Positions 22,999 through 33,702 of a stretch of DNA of 64,000 nt are shown in pieces. The notes beneath the pieces were generated by a model, which was not told the origin of the DNA, did not search any database, and worked only from the letters and a program-made list of their open reading frames with translations. The position numbers were made by a program, and so were the translations under genes. The DNA comes from Chrysoperla carnea (Eukaryota; Arthropoda; Insecta; Neuroptera; Chrysopidae): positions 69,852,181 through 69,916,180 of the forward strand of contig NC_058340.1 of NCBI RefSeq assembly GCF_905475395.1. Direction: 5' to 3'. Numbering within the stretch: the stretch's first letter is position 1; each line of letters begins with the position of its first letter.

Positions 22999-23177
22999 AC
23001 ATGGTATAAAAATGCTGTAAAGTTAATGAGTTTCCGACTTAATAGGAAGTTTAAGATACAGAGGATTTATTTGCTAAAATTTCGACTTAAAAAGGCACGA
23101 TTATATTTTTATAACTACGACGTCATTTTCAACTTCTTCTGAGGATTCGAATAATCGATGTTCCACTGTATATATTT

Positions 23178-23617
23178 CGTGAAACAGTACCCGTTTTGTT
23201 AAATGAACAATACATACTTGAAACTTCGTGAGTGCAGGCTTTCTTTTGACGAGTCTATACCAAACTTTCTCTCTACGACTTTTTCAAAAGAGCTGCGTTT
23301 TCAAATGAGCATGATAACGTCATATAAGCTTTCGATCTGAAAAAACAGGCAACAAAAATACGTATGTACGGCAAGTTCGAGGTGATATAGACAAGCTCAT
23401 CGGTGCTGTATTTTTAAATGCGTTAAAACTATAAGAATGTATTCGTCAAGAAAGAATTCGGTATTGCATTCGGCATATTTTGATCATACTCATTTGAAAA
23501 CGCAGCACTTTCGAAAAAAGCCGTAGAGTGAAAGTTTAGTAAATTCGCCAAAAGGAAATCACTGATGAAGTTTAAACTATGTATAAATCATTTAACAAAA
23601 AGAGTGCTGCCTCGCGG
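23178..23617. mobile_element. Degenerate inverted-repeat element
   Basis: The left arm (about 23178-23315) and right arm (about 23485-23617) are imperfect reverse complements. Both carry GCTGCGTTTTCAAATGAG-like and TTTTTGTTAAATGA-like blocks in inverted order. The arms differ at many sites, so the element is old. There is no coding capacity in between. Confidence 0.65.
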
Positions 23618-24358
23618 ACTAAAAGGCTTTTTTTGAAAGAAATCCAAAAACCATATTATAAGAAGGAAATTTTTGTCGGCATTATTAATTGTGGAAAAGG
23701 AAGTCAAATGATCGAAGAGTAAGTAAAATGGCAGAAGTTTCGTGATCGGTTTTACTAAATAATTTATCTACAATATACCTAAATGTTTTATTTATGAGTT
23801 TATCGTATCTGGGCTAAACAAACAGGGGCTAATAAAAGAATTGGAATGAAAGTAGCAAACAGTCGGATTTCCTAAAATGAATATTTGATTTTAGTTAAGA
23901 AATTCAACAAATGCTATTCGTCATAAAATTGACGCTATTAGCATTTTCAACTTGAGAATTTTTGTACGGAGGTCGTGTGAGAGCTCATACCAGATTTTTT
24001 TTATTGATTTTCGTTTTAAATAATTTAAATGATGTTTTTTTAAGGGCACATTATAAAGTAATTTGTCTTCGTACTTCGAAGCTTTGCTGGCGATAATTTT
24101 TCATTTTATTAGTTAAGTCCTTGAATTATTTAATTTTATTCGAGCTACAATTTTGGAGAACATATACATATTTCAGTCGAAAAAGATCTCTTTTCCCAAA
24201 TATCGACTATCTATATTTCTATGCCCTAACATTGCCACCGACAGAAAAAATATTTTAAAATAACATCCTTTTTTATGTCAAGGACTAAAAATAAAACAAA
24301 ATTATTTGATAAAAAAATTTTTATTTTCTCATAATTAAATTTCAACTCAAAAAATCAT
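23618..24358. other. Stretch with no supported gene; 3' flank of the clip protease
   Basis: AT-rich. On the minus strand an AATAAA at about 24319-24324, 35-40 bases past the protease stop codon, is a likely polyadenylation signal. Nothing else seen. Confidence 0.5.
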
Positions 24359-27007
24359 TTAATAATCTTGAGTTTGGTCAGCAATCCATTCCAAATATTC
24401 TGGGAAATTTACTTTTGTATAGATACCTGCACGTCCTTTTTCACCACATCGAACACCCCATGAAACAATACCAACATTTACCCAACGACCATTTGGTAAT
24501 TGTGACATTAAAGGTCCACCAGAATCACCCTGGACAAAAAAGAGGCATTTTTAAAATGATGAAACTTTACTAATTTTAACAATGATCATTTCTGACATCT
24601 GCCAGGTACGATTGACAGATATTTCGGAGAATTTCCTTCCTTTGAGAAAATCCGTCAACAAAAATAAACTTACTTGGCATGAGTCTTTGCCACCATCATA
24701 GCCAGCCGCACATATTACTTTATCCGTTAACGGTTGTGTAAATGCTTGACGACATTTTTCCATATCCCAGATCGGTATAGAAATCTCCATTAAAATTCCA
24801 CTTGTTGGACCACCAAAACCTTGGGTACCCCATCCAGCAACAATAGCATTCTTACCGGTAAAATCTGAACCAATTGGTGGTAAACAAATGGGCCATATAT
24901 ATGTATTAAATATTGTCGATCGTTCTAATTCCAAAATTGCAATATCATTATCGTACGTTGCTGGATCATAATCTTTGTGATTTGTGAGATTTTTCACTGC
25001 ATAAACACGTGGACGTGTTTCATCATCATCGTCGAAATCATATTCACCTAGTTTTACGAATACATCTTTAGCTTCATAACTGTAAAAAAAATCATTTCCA
25101 ATTAAGGAGATATGCAAGGATTGAATAATACTAGGGATTTCAATAAAACTTTAAAAATACATTTTTTGATTAACAAAGTTTCCAAAAATCACAAAAAAAT
25201 TCCTAGGTCATCGGGCTTTTTAATATTATTTTATCGTTCAAAGTGGCTGAAAAAATGATGAATCATATAGATTATCCTTTTCAATTGGATATTTCTATAT
25301 CAAAAAATCTAGAGAGTGTGATAAAAAACTATCTAAAATATTTATACAATCCTGTAGTTTATAATAATACCATAAAAATATAAGGTTGTCGATGGTATAA
25401 AAACAAAATTTTAATTTAATTATGAGTTCATCGAAGATCCATCATTTGATGAACAGAGACGACTATAATTAGAGTATTGATGATTGAAGAGAGATATCTA
25501 TATTATCAAATTTATAAGCATCACTTTCACACAATATATTATATATTTTTGTAGTTGCATTGTAAAACCAAAAATAATTCATTATTACTTCATTATTTGG
25601 TTTAAATGTATGTAAATTAAAAAATTTCGTTTGTTGCTTTAAATGAATCAAAAAGGATTCTAAAGGCTTAATAATGTTTTCAAAACTTACTGATTGTATA
25701 AACAATGTGCAGCGGATAAAACATGACGCTCAGTGATTAAAACTCCTCCACAGAATGGAATTTCAGTTTCATCCATAAGTGCAGCCATCCATGGCCAATC
25801 GACATGTTCAACCATATCTTTTGGATTTGCATTTGTTGCTAATCCACAACCTGCAAAATTTGCTTATTAAAAACTATTTACGGTAGAGTTCATATCATTT
25901 TCATGAAGCGTCTTTTTCTGAATAAAAACCAACCCAACTCCCGTGAACTCCAAATTTAGCAAATCTGACTTAATATTATGTAATTAAAAATTCGAGCATT
26001 CTTCTATTTAGAAGCATCTATATTTACCTCGATTTTCAACAGTTTTAAATTTTTCATCTAATTCATCAGGAACATCTGAATCGCCAGTTGATGGTAAATT
26101 ATAAACAATGTTTGCGCCATCGGCTTCGAAACCGCCAAGATCATCAGGACAACATACACCAATGTTAACACTATATTTAAAAAACAAATAAAAAACAGAT
26201 TAAATCGAACCATTGATGTACTTACTTATCAATGTTAGTAATTACAATCTTGACTAATTTTAGAAAGTAACAGATTTAAATAAGTTTGAAAGTAGATCAT
26301 TTTAATATTTTATTCTCAGAACAAGTCTTCCAATAGCCGTGATCGTCTAGTGGTTAGGACCCTACGTTGTGGCCGTAGTAACCCAGGTTCGAATCCTGGT
26401 CACGGCAATGTGCAAACATTGTCACGGTGGAAGTTAAATTTTTAGTTTCATTTGCTTGACTATTTTTAACACAACATCTTCAGATAAATATATTTTATCA
26501 TCACTTCCGATAGCCGTGATCGTCTAGTGGTTAGGACCCTACGTTGTGGCCGTAGTAACCCAGGTTCGAATCCTGGTCACGGCAATGTGCAAACATTGTC
26601 ACGGTGGAAGTTAATTTTTAGGTTTCTTTTAATGAATTAAAATTATTTTACTCACCTTTCAATGATACACAAATGATCCAAAACTTTCTGGAACACCGAT
26701 TGTTTTAATTGACAATATGGAATATATTTGCAATGTCCGGCACGTCCACCAATCGCTGTACATTTTTGATAATCTTTATTTTCCTGCCACAAAAGAAAAA
26801 AAACAATAATTTTAAAAAAAGATTAAACAAAATATTTTTCATTTAAACCTTTTCTTTATCGAAAACGATAAATCGTTTTTGTCGATTCACTAGATATCGA
26901 TGCATGGAGGCAACATTATGGCGTTCACGAACTTTTGGATCCACAAACAAACAATGAACAATTGTTATGGAACATACAGCCAGAAAATAATAACTAAGCA
27001 ACTTCAT
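24359..27007 (-). CDS. Clip-domain trypsin-like serine protease with an atypical activation site
   Basis: Six minus-strand exons with GT-AG borders join in frame: 27007-26849, 26783-26656, 26170-26028, 25850-25691, 25079-24674 and 24529-24359, giving 388 residues. A signal peptide covers about residues 1-20 ([17 protein letters not shown]). A clip domain with six cysteines follows (from YQKC to GVCC), then a linker and an S1 protease domain. The triad is present: His in LSAAHC, Asp in YDNDIAIL, Ser in GDSGGP. The residue six before the serine is Asp (KDSCQGDSGG), giving trypsin-like specificity. Clip proteases are secreted zymogens of haemolymph cascades for clotting, melanisation or Toll activation. 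Oddly, the usual Arg-Ile-Val-Gly-Gly before WPWMAAL is missing: here [14 protein letters not shown] follows CGLATNA. Intron 2 contains two tRNA-His genes on the opposite strand. Confidence 0.92.
25105..25545. repeat. Intron segment with an inverted copy 5 kb away (family F, copy 1)
   Basis: Most of the intron between protease exons 4 and 5 is matched in reverse complement at 30650-31095, including CACAAAAAAATTCCTAGGTC-like, ATATCAAAAAATCTAGAGAG-like and GAACAGAGACGAC-like blocks. The match stops before either exon. It is either a shared mobile repeat or an inverted segmental duplication. Confidence 0.8.
26336..26407 (+). tRNA. tRNA-His (GTG), in a protease intron
   Basis: 72 nt, consensus sequence, anticodon GTG, leader ACAAGTCTTCCAATA, trailer hairpin with loop GCAA and GTCACGGTGGAAG. 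It lies in intron 2 of the clip protease, on the opposite strand. Confidence 0.97.
26513..26584 (+). tRNA. tRNA-His (GTG), in a protease intron
   Basis: 72 nt, consensus sequence, 177 bp after the previous copy with the same spacer as the other arrays. It lies in intron 2 of the clip protease, antisense to it, and ends 72 bases before exon 2. Confidence 0.97.
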
Positions 27008-28019
27008 TTTGACTTGTATTAAAAATTTTATTGAATGCGATGTTTATTAAATATCTTTCTGGATTCCGTTTTTATGTCATTGCTATAATATCTCATGTGA
27101 GATAATTCTCATTTCCCTATTTGAATGATAATTACTTATTTTAGTTAATCAAATTTGGGGCAGACCTCTTTTCAAGGTCTTTCCTTAACATAGATTTAGA
27201 ATAGAATTTTGTGTGGGTGAATTAGCTGTTGTCATATAAACCAATCTGAATTATTCTGGACTTTACTCGTGAAAATTTCATTTCAAATATCTGTATGATG
27301 TTATAGCAATTTGGTACCACTATTTTCGCGAGTGTACACTACTAACATTTTTCTAGTTATGGTTCTTTTGGCGTTATTTGCATCCCTTAACCAATTTTGC
27401 ACTGGCGTCAATCGAGAAAATTGATCACACGTTCTGCAGATATGTCAAATATTTCGCTCGTTAAATATTATTTAACTTTATAAATCATAACATCTATATA
27501 ATTTTATAAAAATATATTTTTAAAGCACTAGTAAAAGTAGTAAGGCTGTTGTGTAGTCAACTTGGTAATTTGTATGACGTAAATGTAATAAAATGCTTTA
27601 AAAATATCGTAAACTAGGCAATTTGTGTGACGTAAGTGTAATAAAATGATTAAAAAATATCGTAAAAGTGTCAAAAACCAAAGTTTTCTTTTTGGAAATA
27701 AATTTCAAGAATATAAAAACGTATTAGTAATTTTAACTGAATACAATTCTGTTTACCAAAATTATTCAATGTTAATTTTTTTTTTTTGTTAATTTTGATT
27801 AAATATTATTCAGTATGACCTTGCTTTGAATTTGGCTAATGTGATAATTTTTTGGAATATAATCTTGCTCATTCAGGGAATATTAAAAAATAAAAAATAA
27901 AAAACAAGAACAGGGATTAAATTTTTCTTTGGAAAACCCTCTCTGAGAAAGAAGTAATGTTTTTCTTTGGTACCGAAAACATTACTTCTTTATGAAATAT
28001 TACATATATAAGTTGTAAC
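27008..28019. other. Upstream flank of the clip protease, no supported gene
   Basis: Should include the protease promoter on the minus strand, but no motif could be assigned. A short direct duplication of about 53 bp, sharing TGTAATAAAATG and AAATATCGTAAA, lies at about 27560-27670. Confidence 0.5.
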
Positions 28020-29250
28020 CTGTACAAAAATATAGAAGTATCATCTACCGATTAAAATTTACCAAAAACTAACATCAAAGATGAAACGTATGACTCAAAA
28101 TTAGTAGATTTTAAAAAAAATTCCAATCAAATCAGCAAAAATCGATTTTTTAAACTTTTTGACGTCATCAAAATTCAAAAAATTGAATTTTGCTCTATCA
28201 CACCCAAATTATATCCAATTTAGGTAGTCCAAATATGTATTTCTACTAGATTTGGGTCGTATTTTTCAATTTTTTGGTCAATTATAACCTACCTTTTGTA
28301 GTTTTCTAAATAGTGGAGTCCTGGTCGGGCTATTTCGCACAAAAGTGAATAGTATCGAAAAATGATCATCATAGGTGAAAAATAGTACCCAAAATTAGTG
28401 GGTTTCAAAAAAAATTCCAATCAAAACGGATAAAATTTGGGTGTAATATGAAAAAATCGATTTTTTGAACATAATGACGTCATCAAAATTCAAAAAATAG
28501 AATTTTGCTCTATCACACCCAAATTATATTCAATTTTGGCAATCCAAATATGTATTTCTACTAAATTTGGGTCGTTCTTTTCAAATTTGTGGTCAAATAT
28601 AACCTACTCTTTGTAGTTTTACAAATAGTGGAATCATGGTCGGGATATTTCGCACAAAGGTGCATAGTAGCGAAAAATTATCACCATAGGTGAAAAGTAC
28701 GGCCCAAAATTAGTGGATTTCAAAAAAAACTCCAATCAAATCGGATAAAGTTTGGGTGTAATATGACAAAAATCGATTTTTTGAACTTAATGACGTCATC
28801 AAAATCTAAAAAATTGAATTTTGCTCTATCAAACCCAAATTATATCCAATTTTGGCAATCCAAATATGTATTTCTACTAAATTTGGGTCGTTCTTTTCAA
28901 ATTTGTTGTCAAATTTAACCTACCAATTGTAGTTTTTAAGCTAGTGGAGTCCTGGTCGGAGTATTTCGCTCAAAAGTGAATAGTAGCGAAAAATGATCAT
29001 CATAAGTGAGAAATATGACCCAAAATTAGTGGGTTTCAAAAAAAATTCCATTTAAATAAGCTTCAATTTGGGAATATTATGATAAAAATAGATTTTTTGA
29101 ACTTAATGACGTCACCAAAATCCAAAATATTGAATTTTGCTCTATCACACCCAAGTTGTATTATATTTTGGCAATCTAAATATGTAATTCTACTAATTTT
29201 CGACCATACGTTTCATATTTGCGAATAACAAAAAATAAAAATTTGTGTTT
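28020..29250. repeat. 316-bp tandem repeat array (family C), about four units
   Basis: The palindrome TGACGTCA and its flanks recur at about 28160, 28475, 28791 and 29107, a period of 315-316 bp. Other unit markers are GTGGAGTCCTGGTCGG, CCAAAATTAGTGGGTTTC and TTTTGCTCTATCACACCC. Units differ by scattered substitutions. There is no open frame through the units, so this is satellite-like DNA. Confidence 0.93.
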
Positions 29251-29539
29251 TAATAAATATGAAAAACTACACGTTACACGTTAATGGTAGCGGTTATACA
29301 ATTTTATTGTTACATGTTTTTTTATTTTTTATACATGTACGTATGTTTACGATCGGAAGTAACATCGCGCAGCATATATACTTCTCAACACTCAACGATA
29401 ATGCGTTTGACATCAGAATGCCATCACGGCCCATTATCTCTTAACAAGACCACACTTACACTTCAATTGTACCTCTATAAATACATTCAAGTATTTATTT
29501 CAATATCTAGATGTAACACTAAAGGGAATTTTCCTATTC
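29251..29539. other. Short stretch with no supported gene
   Basis: Two overlapping plus-strand open frames (29259-29544) are hydrophobic and lack any family sign. Confidence 0.4.
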
Positions 29540-29948
29540 GTTGAGTGCGTAGTCATGGTAGGAACAATAAAATCGACGCCAGCGCTTCCAGTGAAAAATT
29601 TTGGCGATAAAGGAGGCTGTTATGACTAATTTACATTTCTTTACAAATGTTAATGTTATAGAAAAATGTCAAATTAAAATTATTGAAAAAAACACTAATT
29701 AATTAAACTTAATGCATTAAAAATTGTGAAAATAAAAAATCAAATTGTATAAATATGATTTTTTAAATGTAAATTATCATAATTATTTATTTAAATTTGT
29801 GAGACAATAATATTAAATTTCCAATGTAAGTCATAAATGCAATCCATACAATTATATATGCATCCATACAATTCTATAATTAAAGTAGTGTATCGTTACC
29901 ATGGAAATGCCTCCAATAAAACTCACGCACGGTGCGAATATTTATTTA
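29540..29948. mobile_element. Short TIR element, family E, copy 2 (inverted relative to copy 1)
   Basis: Reverse-complement match to 12795-13195 over its whole length, including AATCCATACAATTATATATG and GTAGTGTATCGTTACCATGG. It ends ACGCACGGTGCGAATA. The two copies differ by scattered substitutions and small indels. Confidence 0.75.
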
Positions 29949-30049
29949 TTTGCTCTAAAATGATTTAAAAGTTTGTTTTTACTAATCCAAATTTTCATCT
30001 AAATGAAAATTGACAAATTGGATTGAGCTCATGTTCTTTCAAATTCATT

Positions 30050-30300
30050 TTATACCCTATATATATCAAGATATATGAAGTTTAGTCCCAAGGTTGTAAA
30101 GCTTAAAAATGATATGAACAAAATTTTGGTATACATCTTCATAAAATCACGTAATTAGTCCATTTTGGGCTGTTCGTCCGTTTGCCCGTTTGTCGTCACG
30201 GTAACTCAAAGGCGAAAAAGATATCAAACTGAAATTTTATAGAGCGTACTCAGAACGTAAAAATTGAGCTTAAGGATCAATTGCTAATATAATTTTTTGC
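30050..30300 (-). repeat. Interspersed repeat family B, partial copy 3
   Basis: The reverse orientation of the family's end half: TATATCAAGATATATGAAG, AATTAGTCCATTTTGGGC and GGTAACTCAAAGGCGAAAAAG. It is more diverged than the other copies. Confidence 0.7.
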
Positions 30301-30649
30301 GTCATAATTTGCTGTGTAAAATAATTTTCATAAAATTCTTTATCAGAGAAGTAGTGTTTTAAAAATTTCGATCTAGAAATCAGTATAATTTTTAATAATC
30401 AAAGATATTTCTGTAAAAGATAGTTCATCTTATGACAGTTCACACATTTAATCTGTGGGCGCCAAGAAGATGATGTCGTTTAATGTCAATATCGATACGA
30501 TATATCTCTTAACATTGTGGTACACAGAAGTCGAATCTATCTATATGCTCGTTTTTAAATCGAAATTCGTTTAAAAACAACAAATTTTAGCTACCTTAAC
30601 TTTGTGGAATTACAAATAAATTGCATAAACTAAATACATTTTGCAATTG

Positions 30650-31095
30650 CATATAATATATTGTGTGCAAGTGATGCTTATAAATTTGATAATATAGATA
30701 ACCCTCTTCAATCATCAATACTCTAACTATAGTCGTCTCTGTTTGTGGTGGAGTGATGGATCTTCGATGAACTCATAATTAAATTAAAATTTTGTTGTTA
30801 TATCATCGACAACCTTATATTTTTGTGATATTAATATAAACTACAAGATTGTCTAAGTATTTTAGATAGTTTTCTATCACACTCTCTAGAATTTTTGATA
30901 TAGAAATATCCAATTGAAAAGGATCACCTATATGATTCATCATTTTTTCAGCCATCTTTGAATGACAAAAAAATAATAAGAAGCCCGATGACCTAAGAAT
31001 TTTTTGTGATTTTTGGAAACTTTGTTAATCAAAAAATATATTTATAAAGTTTTATTGAAATCCCTAATATTATTCAATCCTTGCATATCTCGTAA
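30650..31095. repeat. Inverted copy of a clip-protease intron segment (family F, copy 2)
   Basis: Reverse complement of 25105-25545, with matching blocks along the full length and a few small indels. No exon sequence is included. Confidence 0.8.
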
Positions 31096-31440
31096 TAATT
31101 ATTTCGCTCCTGTGTACGAATGCTACAATTGTTATACATCCAGAATTAAAAGTAATAGAATTTTCACACCGAATACTTAAAAAAAAATACCGAAGTTGGG
31201 TTGATTCCTTTTATAATGTTTAGTATAAACTTTTATCGCTATCAATAGAGATATATCGTACAACAAAACGTTTAAGATGTGGTGTCGATAACATGTGCTC
31301 ATGTTCACAGCTTCAAGTGTTCATCACATCATGATGAACTGAAGTGGTACAAACAAGTGACTGTGACTATTTCACCCATACCAACTTGCGAGCTATGTTT
31401 TTCACTATCTCAATCTCATCACACATATAGTATTTTCTTT

Positions 31441-31880
31441 TTATACCATGTATATATGAAATATACATAGTATTATAAGTTTAGTCCCAAGTTTGTAACG
31501 CCTAAAAATATTGATGCTACAAAAAAAAAATTGGTATAGGTGTTCATAAAATCACCTAATTAATCCATTTCCGGTTGTCCGTCCGTCCGTCCGTCCGTTC
31601 GTCCGGCCGGCCGTCCGTCCGTCAGTCTGTGGTCACGATTACCCAAAAACGAAAAGAGATATCAAGCTGAAATTTTTACAGCGTGCTTAGGACGTAAAAA
31701 GTGAGGTCAAGTTCGTAAATGAGCAACATGGGTCAATTGGGTCATGGGTCCGTAGTACCCATCTTGTAAACCGTTAGAGATAGAATAAAAGTTTAAATGT
31801 AAAAAATGTTCCTTACAAAAAAATAAACAACTTTTGTTTGAAACATTTTTTTGTAAAGATTATTGTTTACCCGTGACAGC
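31441..31880 (-). repeat. Interspersed repeat family B, copy 4
   Basis: Reverse-orientation copy with a (GTCC)n-rich microsatellite at about 31575-31625 interrupted by CCGGCCGGCC, and the block CTTGTAAACCGTTAGAGATAG. A further copy follows it in the same orientation, so the two may have arisen by tandem duplication. Confidence 0.85.
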
Positions 31881-31969
31881 GCAAATTAGTTCAGAACATA
31901 ATTGATATGTTATATATATATAACACATAGTATCAATTATTTGCATAGCAACAACATTGTTTATCTCAA

Positions 31970-32437
31970 ACATATACGTCACTTATAAGATTGTATTATT
32001 TGTTTGTGTATCCGTCTGTGGACACGATAACTCAAAAACGAAAAAAGATATCGAGCTGAAATTTTTACAGCGTACTCAGGACGTAAAAAGTGAAGTCAAG
32101 TTCGTAAATGAGCATCATAGGTCAATTGGGACTTGGGTCCGTAGGACCCATCTTGTAAACCGTTAATGATAGAACAAAAGTTTAAATGTAAAAAATGTTC
32201 CTTATCAAAAATTAAACAACTTTAGTTTGAAACATTTTTTCGTAAACATCACTGTTTACCCGTGAGGGCGACAATTAGGGCGGAAATTTTATAATATGTA
32301 CTATACTTGATTATCAGTTATGTATGTGTCACATGTTGGTATATGTAATGTGATAAAGAAATCAACACTGACTATACATGGTATTTCAACAATTAACTCA
32401 ATCAACAGTCAATTGTTTGTTTTCACTTGTTTAATAC
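31970..32437 (-). repeat. Interspersed repeat family B, copy 5
   Basis: Reverse-orientation copy just after copy 4. It lacks most of the microsatellite, keeps TCGAGCTGAAATTTTTACAGC and CATCTTGTAAACCGTTAATG, and ends near AACAATTAACTCAATCAACAG. Confidence 0.85.
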
Positions 32438-33526
32438 TAAACCATTTATTATTTGTATTATTGGAAATGTTGGAATGAAAGGGAGGGGGTTGTTGTGTTT
32501 AATTTGGGCAATGCTTACATATAATCCTCTCCCCTAGCGGGTTTTTGGGTTCTCTGATCATAGTTCCAAAATCACACTTTTGATATTCCCTTCTTCATTT
32601 GGGGTAATTTGTCCCAGATGTTTCAAAACAACAACTGAAAATATTCGACGAAATTATGAATTATGTCAAAGGAAAGGGGGCGCATATCGGAATTCTTACT
32701 TCGGAATGGTAATCATCGACCCAAAAAACTCCCGAGCAAACTTTTTTGGCCCATTTTATTGAATACTAGCAGATCATATTCCTGTTTTGGACCAGCAGAG
32801 GGTAAACTATCACAGGAAGTAGGGAGAGTACCTATATCGAAATTCTGACTTCGGAATCGTGATCATTGACCCCAAATTCCCTTGAATTTTTTTCTTTTTT
32901 TTAATTTGTTGAATATGAACATGTTTGGACCAGCGTATACTGATGAATTTCAATTAACAAATACCTCAGTCTCATCTCCCCGTCGCCAAATGGATTTCTG
33001 GAAACGTGCTTGTATCGAGCCAACCTATTTCTTTTAGTCTCAGTCTGGCCCTTTTTGTGCTTATTAAAAAGTGAGTATAAATTATTAATTTTTTTCCTTT
33101 AAATACAATTTATTTATCTGTTTTCATAAGTTTCATTTTAATAAAAATAAAAATTTGCAAATCTATCTAAAAATAAATTGAGCAATAAAACTGGTAGGTA
33201 CACATAACCTATAATTTTATTATAAACATTGAAACATGTAAACATTCGAATTAAATTATTTTATCTACAGATAATAATAAAATTATTGACGAATATTCAA
33301 AAAGAAATTTTACGCATTAAATTTTTTTTTATAAATACTGTTATAAAAATATAATTTTGTTTACATAATTTTAGGTAGAATAATATGGTGATTACTCAGT
33401 ATACATACGGTGTTTGGTCATCGAATATTTATATTATTACTACAATGTAAGTAAAAGAGCAAAATATTCTATCTATAAATCTAGTAAGAGTAATTATTCT
33501 ATATTCTCGCGAGGTAACCTCGTCAT
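32438..33526. other. Stretch with an imperfect internal duplication, no supported gene
   Basis: Two related blocks share GAATTCTTACTTCGGAATGG or its variant GAAATTCTGACTTCGGAATCG at about 32687 and 32839, each followed by CCCCAAA-like sequence and a GAATA-type end. This suggests a worn tandem repeat of about 150 bp. No coding signature. Confidence 0.45.
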
Positions 33527-33702
33527 TTCGAGTTATAAAAGCACATTTTTCTTTTAAAATATTAAAATTAAAAATCGTAATTTTGAAAATGTATCTCACG
33601 TGACCTAAAACGTGGGTAAGTCCTGCTGTGATGTCATATCGGTATGAGTCATAGACCATCAGTTAGTACAATGTAGACAGCTGGGTATAATGTATACATA
33701 AA
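33527..33702. repeat. Dispersed repeat family G, copy 1
   Basis: About 175 bp shared with 61375-61551 in the same orientation, with markers CATAGACCATCAGTTA, GACAGCTGGGTATAAT and ATGTCATATCGGTATGA. Confidence 0.85.

Noticed and set aside
28020-29250. Array considered as a CRISPR or as coding tandem repeats
   Set aside because: Units are 316 bp, have no open frame through them, and diverge like satellite DNA.
31570-31625. GTCC-rich run considered as a CRISPR-like or regulatory array
   Set aside because: It is a simple microsatellite inside the family B repeat. There are no spacers and the host is eukaryotic.
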